Source: CAYPXN01 sp964414715
GTDB lineage: Bacteria; UBA10199; JADFYH01
Reading direction: 5' to 3'
DNA: 23,567 nucleotides
Assembly: GCA_964414715.1 (NCBI GenBank)
Contig: CAYPXN010000027.1
Location: 1-23,567 of the forward strand
Both the position numbers and the translations under genes were made by a program. A model generated the notes under the pieces. That model was not told the origin of the DNA. It saw only the letters and a program-made list of their open reading frames with translations, and did no database searches. Shown piece after piece: positions 22,238 through 23,567 of this stretch; the stretch's first letter is position 1; the number at the start of each line of letters is the position of its first letter.

Positions 22238-22684
22238 CTAGTCTAACGGGAGTTTCTCGATATTTTCAATTCCCATTTTTAAGAGATTTTCGAGATCTAA
22301 GCCCATGAATGAAGAAGGGGAATTCCCCAGATTCTCAGAAGCAAGTTTGAAAAGACGTAGAGCCGGCCTTTCTTCTTTCATTTTTATTTTGAGTCGGGCT
22401 CCTGACAATTGGATCAAGGCCTTTAAAAAAAATCCCTCGGGACTTTTGACTCCTGTCGCAAACCACAATTCTTCCCATACCTCATGAGCCTCGTAATAAA
22501 ATTCGTGGTTAAACAAATCGATGCCGTAAAGATAGGCTTCGTTGGATTTCCAATTATTTTGATGGAGTTTTTTTAATTTGAATGAAGGAATATCTTTACG
22601 ATGTTCATCCTTGGAGCCTTTACCCGGCAAGTAACGGTATTGTGGAAGGGGAATTTCCGGAAGATAACGAATTTTTAATTTCAT
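22238..22684 (-). CDS. DUF309 family protein
   Basis: The 148-residue protein has the DUF309 signature FNHEFYYEAHEVWEELWFAT (58-77), followed by SPEGFFLKALIQLSGARLK. The family is all-helical, with conserved Glu and His residues lining a groove, and has no proven function. The extra 45 N-terminal residues (LPEIPLPQYRYLPGKGSKD) form a Pro-rich lead seen in some relatives. Its ATG overlaps the CoA-transferase stop by ATGA, so the two are coupled, and the glycosyltransferase follows closely. Cytoplasmic by sequence. Confidence 0.88.
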   Translation of the reverse strand: MKLKIRYLPEIPLPQYRYLPGKGSKDEHRKDIPSFKLKKLHQNNWKSNEAYLYGIDLFNHEFYYEAHEVWEELWFATGVKSPEGFFLKALIQLSGARLKIKMKEERPALRLFKLASENLGNSPSSFMGLDLENLLKMGIENIEKLPLD

Positions 22685-23567
22685 GGATCCCGTCGTGATT
22701 TGTAATATTCTTTGTCTCGTTTTTTGGCTTGTTCCAAAAGTGAATCCCGAAAATCAGGATGGGCAATTTTTACGAGTTCGTAAGGACGTTCTTCGTCGGT
22801 GAGTCCGTAGAGATTGGCGATTCCATACTCAGTGACGACATATTGAACATAATGACGGGGAGTTGAAATGATGGATCCTGCGGGAAAAGTATCTACGATA
22901 TTTGAAAATTTTTTACCCTCTTTTGACATTACAGGGGCTCGCGTCGCCCCCTCCCGAAGCAAAGCTTCGTGAGCCTTCCCCTCAACGCCGCTTTGCGGCT
23001 GGTAGGTCGATTTGATACAAAAAATGCTACGGCCACCGGGGCTGAAGAAAGATCCTTCCACAAAATTGAGTTGTCCTCCGACGCCGCTATACTGACGTTC
23101 TCCGATGGCTTCGGAGCAAACCTGTCCCGACATGTCAATCATGAACCCCGCATTCATGCTGACCATGTTTTGATGTTGAGCGATAATATGAGGATTATTC
23201 ACGTAAGAAACGGGAGCAGCAAGGGCACGACCTTTGTTGGTGTTTTTGCGTTCATCGAGCCAGTCATAAAGTTTTTGGGAACCCAGTGCAAAGGCAAACA
23301 GGGAAACCCCGTTGTGTAATCCTTTTTGGCTGTTGGTGATTTTTCCAGACTCGGTAAGGGTGATGAAACCGTCACTGATGAGCTCAGAGTGAACTCCAAA
23401 GTTTCCCAATTTGCTTTCGGAAAGCAATCTCGCAATTTCGTTGGGGATGGATCCAATTCCAAATTGAAGCGTATCTCCGTTTTTTAAAAGACGAGTCACA
23501 TTTTCTGCAATTTTTTTCTCTACGTTACTCAGTTCCGTAGGAGGCATTTCTAGGACCGATTGATCAC
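22681..23567 (-). CDS. Acetyl-CoA hydrolase/4-hydroxybutyrate CoA-transferase family (5' end outside window), with in-frame insert
   Basis: The visible part, roughly the C-terminal two thirds, moves CoA between carboxylic acids. The frame stays open to the edge (DQSVLE before the first Met at 23547), so the start lies outside. Landmarks, numbered from that Met: DTLQFGIGSIPNEIARLL (25-42), FGVHSELISDG (50-60) holding the Glu expected to form the CoA thioester, SGVGGQLNFVEGSFFSPGGR (154-173), and VVTEYGIANLYGLTDEERP (238-256), all as in the family. Residues 182-206 interrupt the usual link between IKST and KEGKKFSNIV and are encoded by a GC-rich hairpin cluster (separate entry). It is the first visible gene of the operon and overlaps the DUF309 gene. 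Whether acetate, butyrate or another acid is the substrate is unclear. Confidence 0.9.
   Translation of the reverse strand, partial: DQSVLEMPPTELSNVEKKIAENVTRLLKNGDTLQFGIGSIPNEIARLLSESKLGNFGVHSELISDGFITLTESGKITNSQKGLHNGVSLFAFALGSQKLYDWLDERKNTNKGRALAAPVSYVNNPHIIAQHQNMVSMNAGFMIDMSGQVCSEAIGERQYSGVGGQLNFVEGSFFSPGGRSIFCIKSTYQPQSGVEGKAHEALLREGATRAPVMSKEGKKFSNIVDTFPAGSIISTPRHYVQYVVTEYGIANLYGLTDEERPYELVKIAHPDFRDSLLEQAKKRDKEYYKSRRDP
22930..23004 (-). repeat. GC-rich triple-hairpin insert inside the CoA-transferase gene
   Basis: This 75-bp segment encodes about 25 extra residues (YQPQSGVEGKAHEALLREG onward) in frame. Three adjacent hairpins are visible: GGGGC (22934-22938) with GCCCC (22946-22950), CGAAGC (22955-22960) with GCTTCG (22964-22969) around AAA, and GCCGC (22987-22991) with GCGGC (22995-22999) around TTT. 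Base composition is much more GC-rich than the flanks. The pattern resembles a palindromic repeat unit that landed in a loop of the enzyme without breaking it. Confidence 0.55.

Noticed and set aside
21645..22241. A 198-residue plus-strand frame opposite the glycosyltransferase.
   Set aside because: It mirrors the codon structure of the conserved minus-strand gene and contains no recognisable motif.

Overview
The window is a compact stretch of a Gram-negative bacterial chromosome, of low-to-moderate GC by eye. It carries two large eukaryote-like Ser/Thr kinases (one with PEGA repeats, one with a formylglycine-generating-enzyme fold), an AmgK/MurU cell-wall recycling pair, secreted proteins and a lipoprotein. 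This mix suggests a deltaproteobacterial or myxobacteria-like lineage, possibly an uncultured one; the assignment is an inference from gene content. No tRNA, rRNA, CRISPR array, transposase or phage gene was seen, and no gene-free stretch exceeds about 205 bases.

Layout. (1) 1-4519, minus strand: a small secreted protein with four YEPQM repeats, polX, cutA, amgK and murU (running off the left edge, so incomplete). A 136-bp inverted-repeat element lies between polX and cutA. (2) 4693-8256, minus: a 1187-residue kinase with an unknown N-terminal region and a degenerate FGE-sulfatase-like C-terminus. (3) 8416-10090, plus: three unrecognised genes, one exported and one of only 56 codons. (4) 10096-13701, minus: a pentapeptide-repeat/K+-channel fusion followed by a membrane PEGA kinase, probably co-transcribed. 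(5) 13906-15248, plus: a small conserved-looking protein coupled to a ComEA-like DNA-binding protein, a clear terminator, then a VapBC toxin-antitoxin pair. (6) 15253-17377, minus: an endonuclease/exonuclease/phosphatase-fold protein and a lipoprotein gene broken by a -1 frameshift. (7) 17554-23567, minus: a seven-gene operon read from the right edge: CoA-transferase (5' end missing), DUF309 protein, family-2 glycosyltransferase, FolB-like aldolase, PTR1/FolM-like pteridine reductase, photolyase and an SDR-DUF2867 protein. Three junctions use ATGA overlaps and one gap is only 3 bp.

How it fits together. The left block joins DNA repair (PolX) with UDP-MurNAc salvage (AmgK then MurU). The centre looks like envelope signalling: kinases, a gated-channel candidate and exported proteins. 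The right operon links pterin chemistry to a photolyase, an enzyme class that can use a folate antenna.

The most unusual observation is three separate GC-rich, hairpin-forming inserts whose lengths are multiples of three, sitting in frame inside conserved enzymes: two in amgK and one in the CoA-transferase. They resemble the coding-region palindromic elements known from Rickettsia. Other points of interest are the MITE-like element beside cutA, a leader hairpin that can hide the ribosome-binding site of the YEPQM gene, and the pentapeptide/zinc-knuckle/K+-channel fusion.
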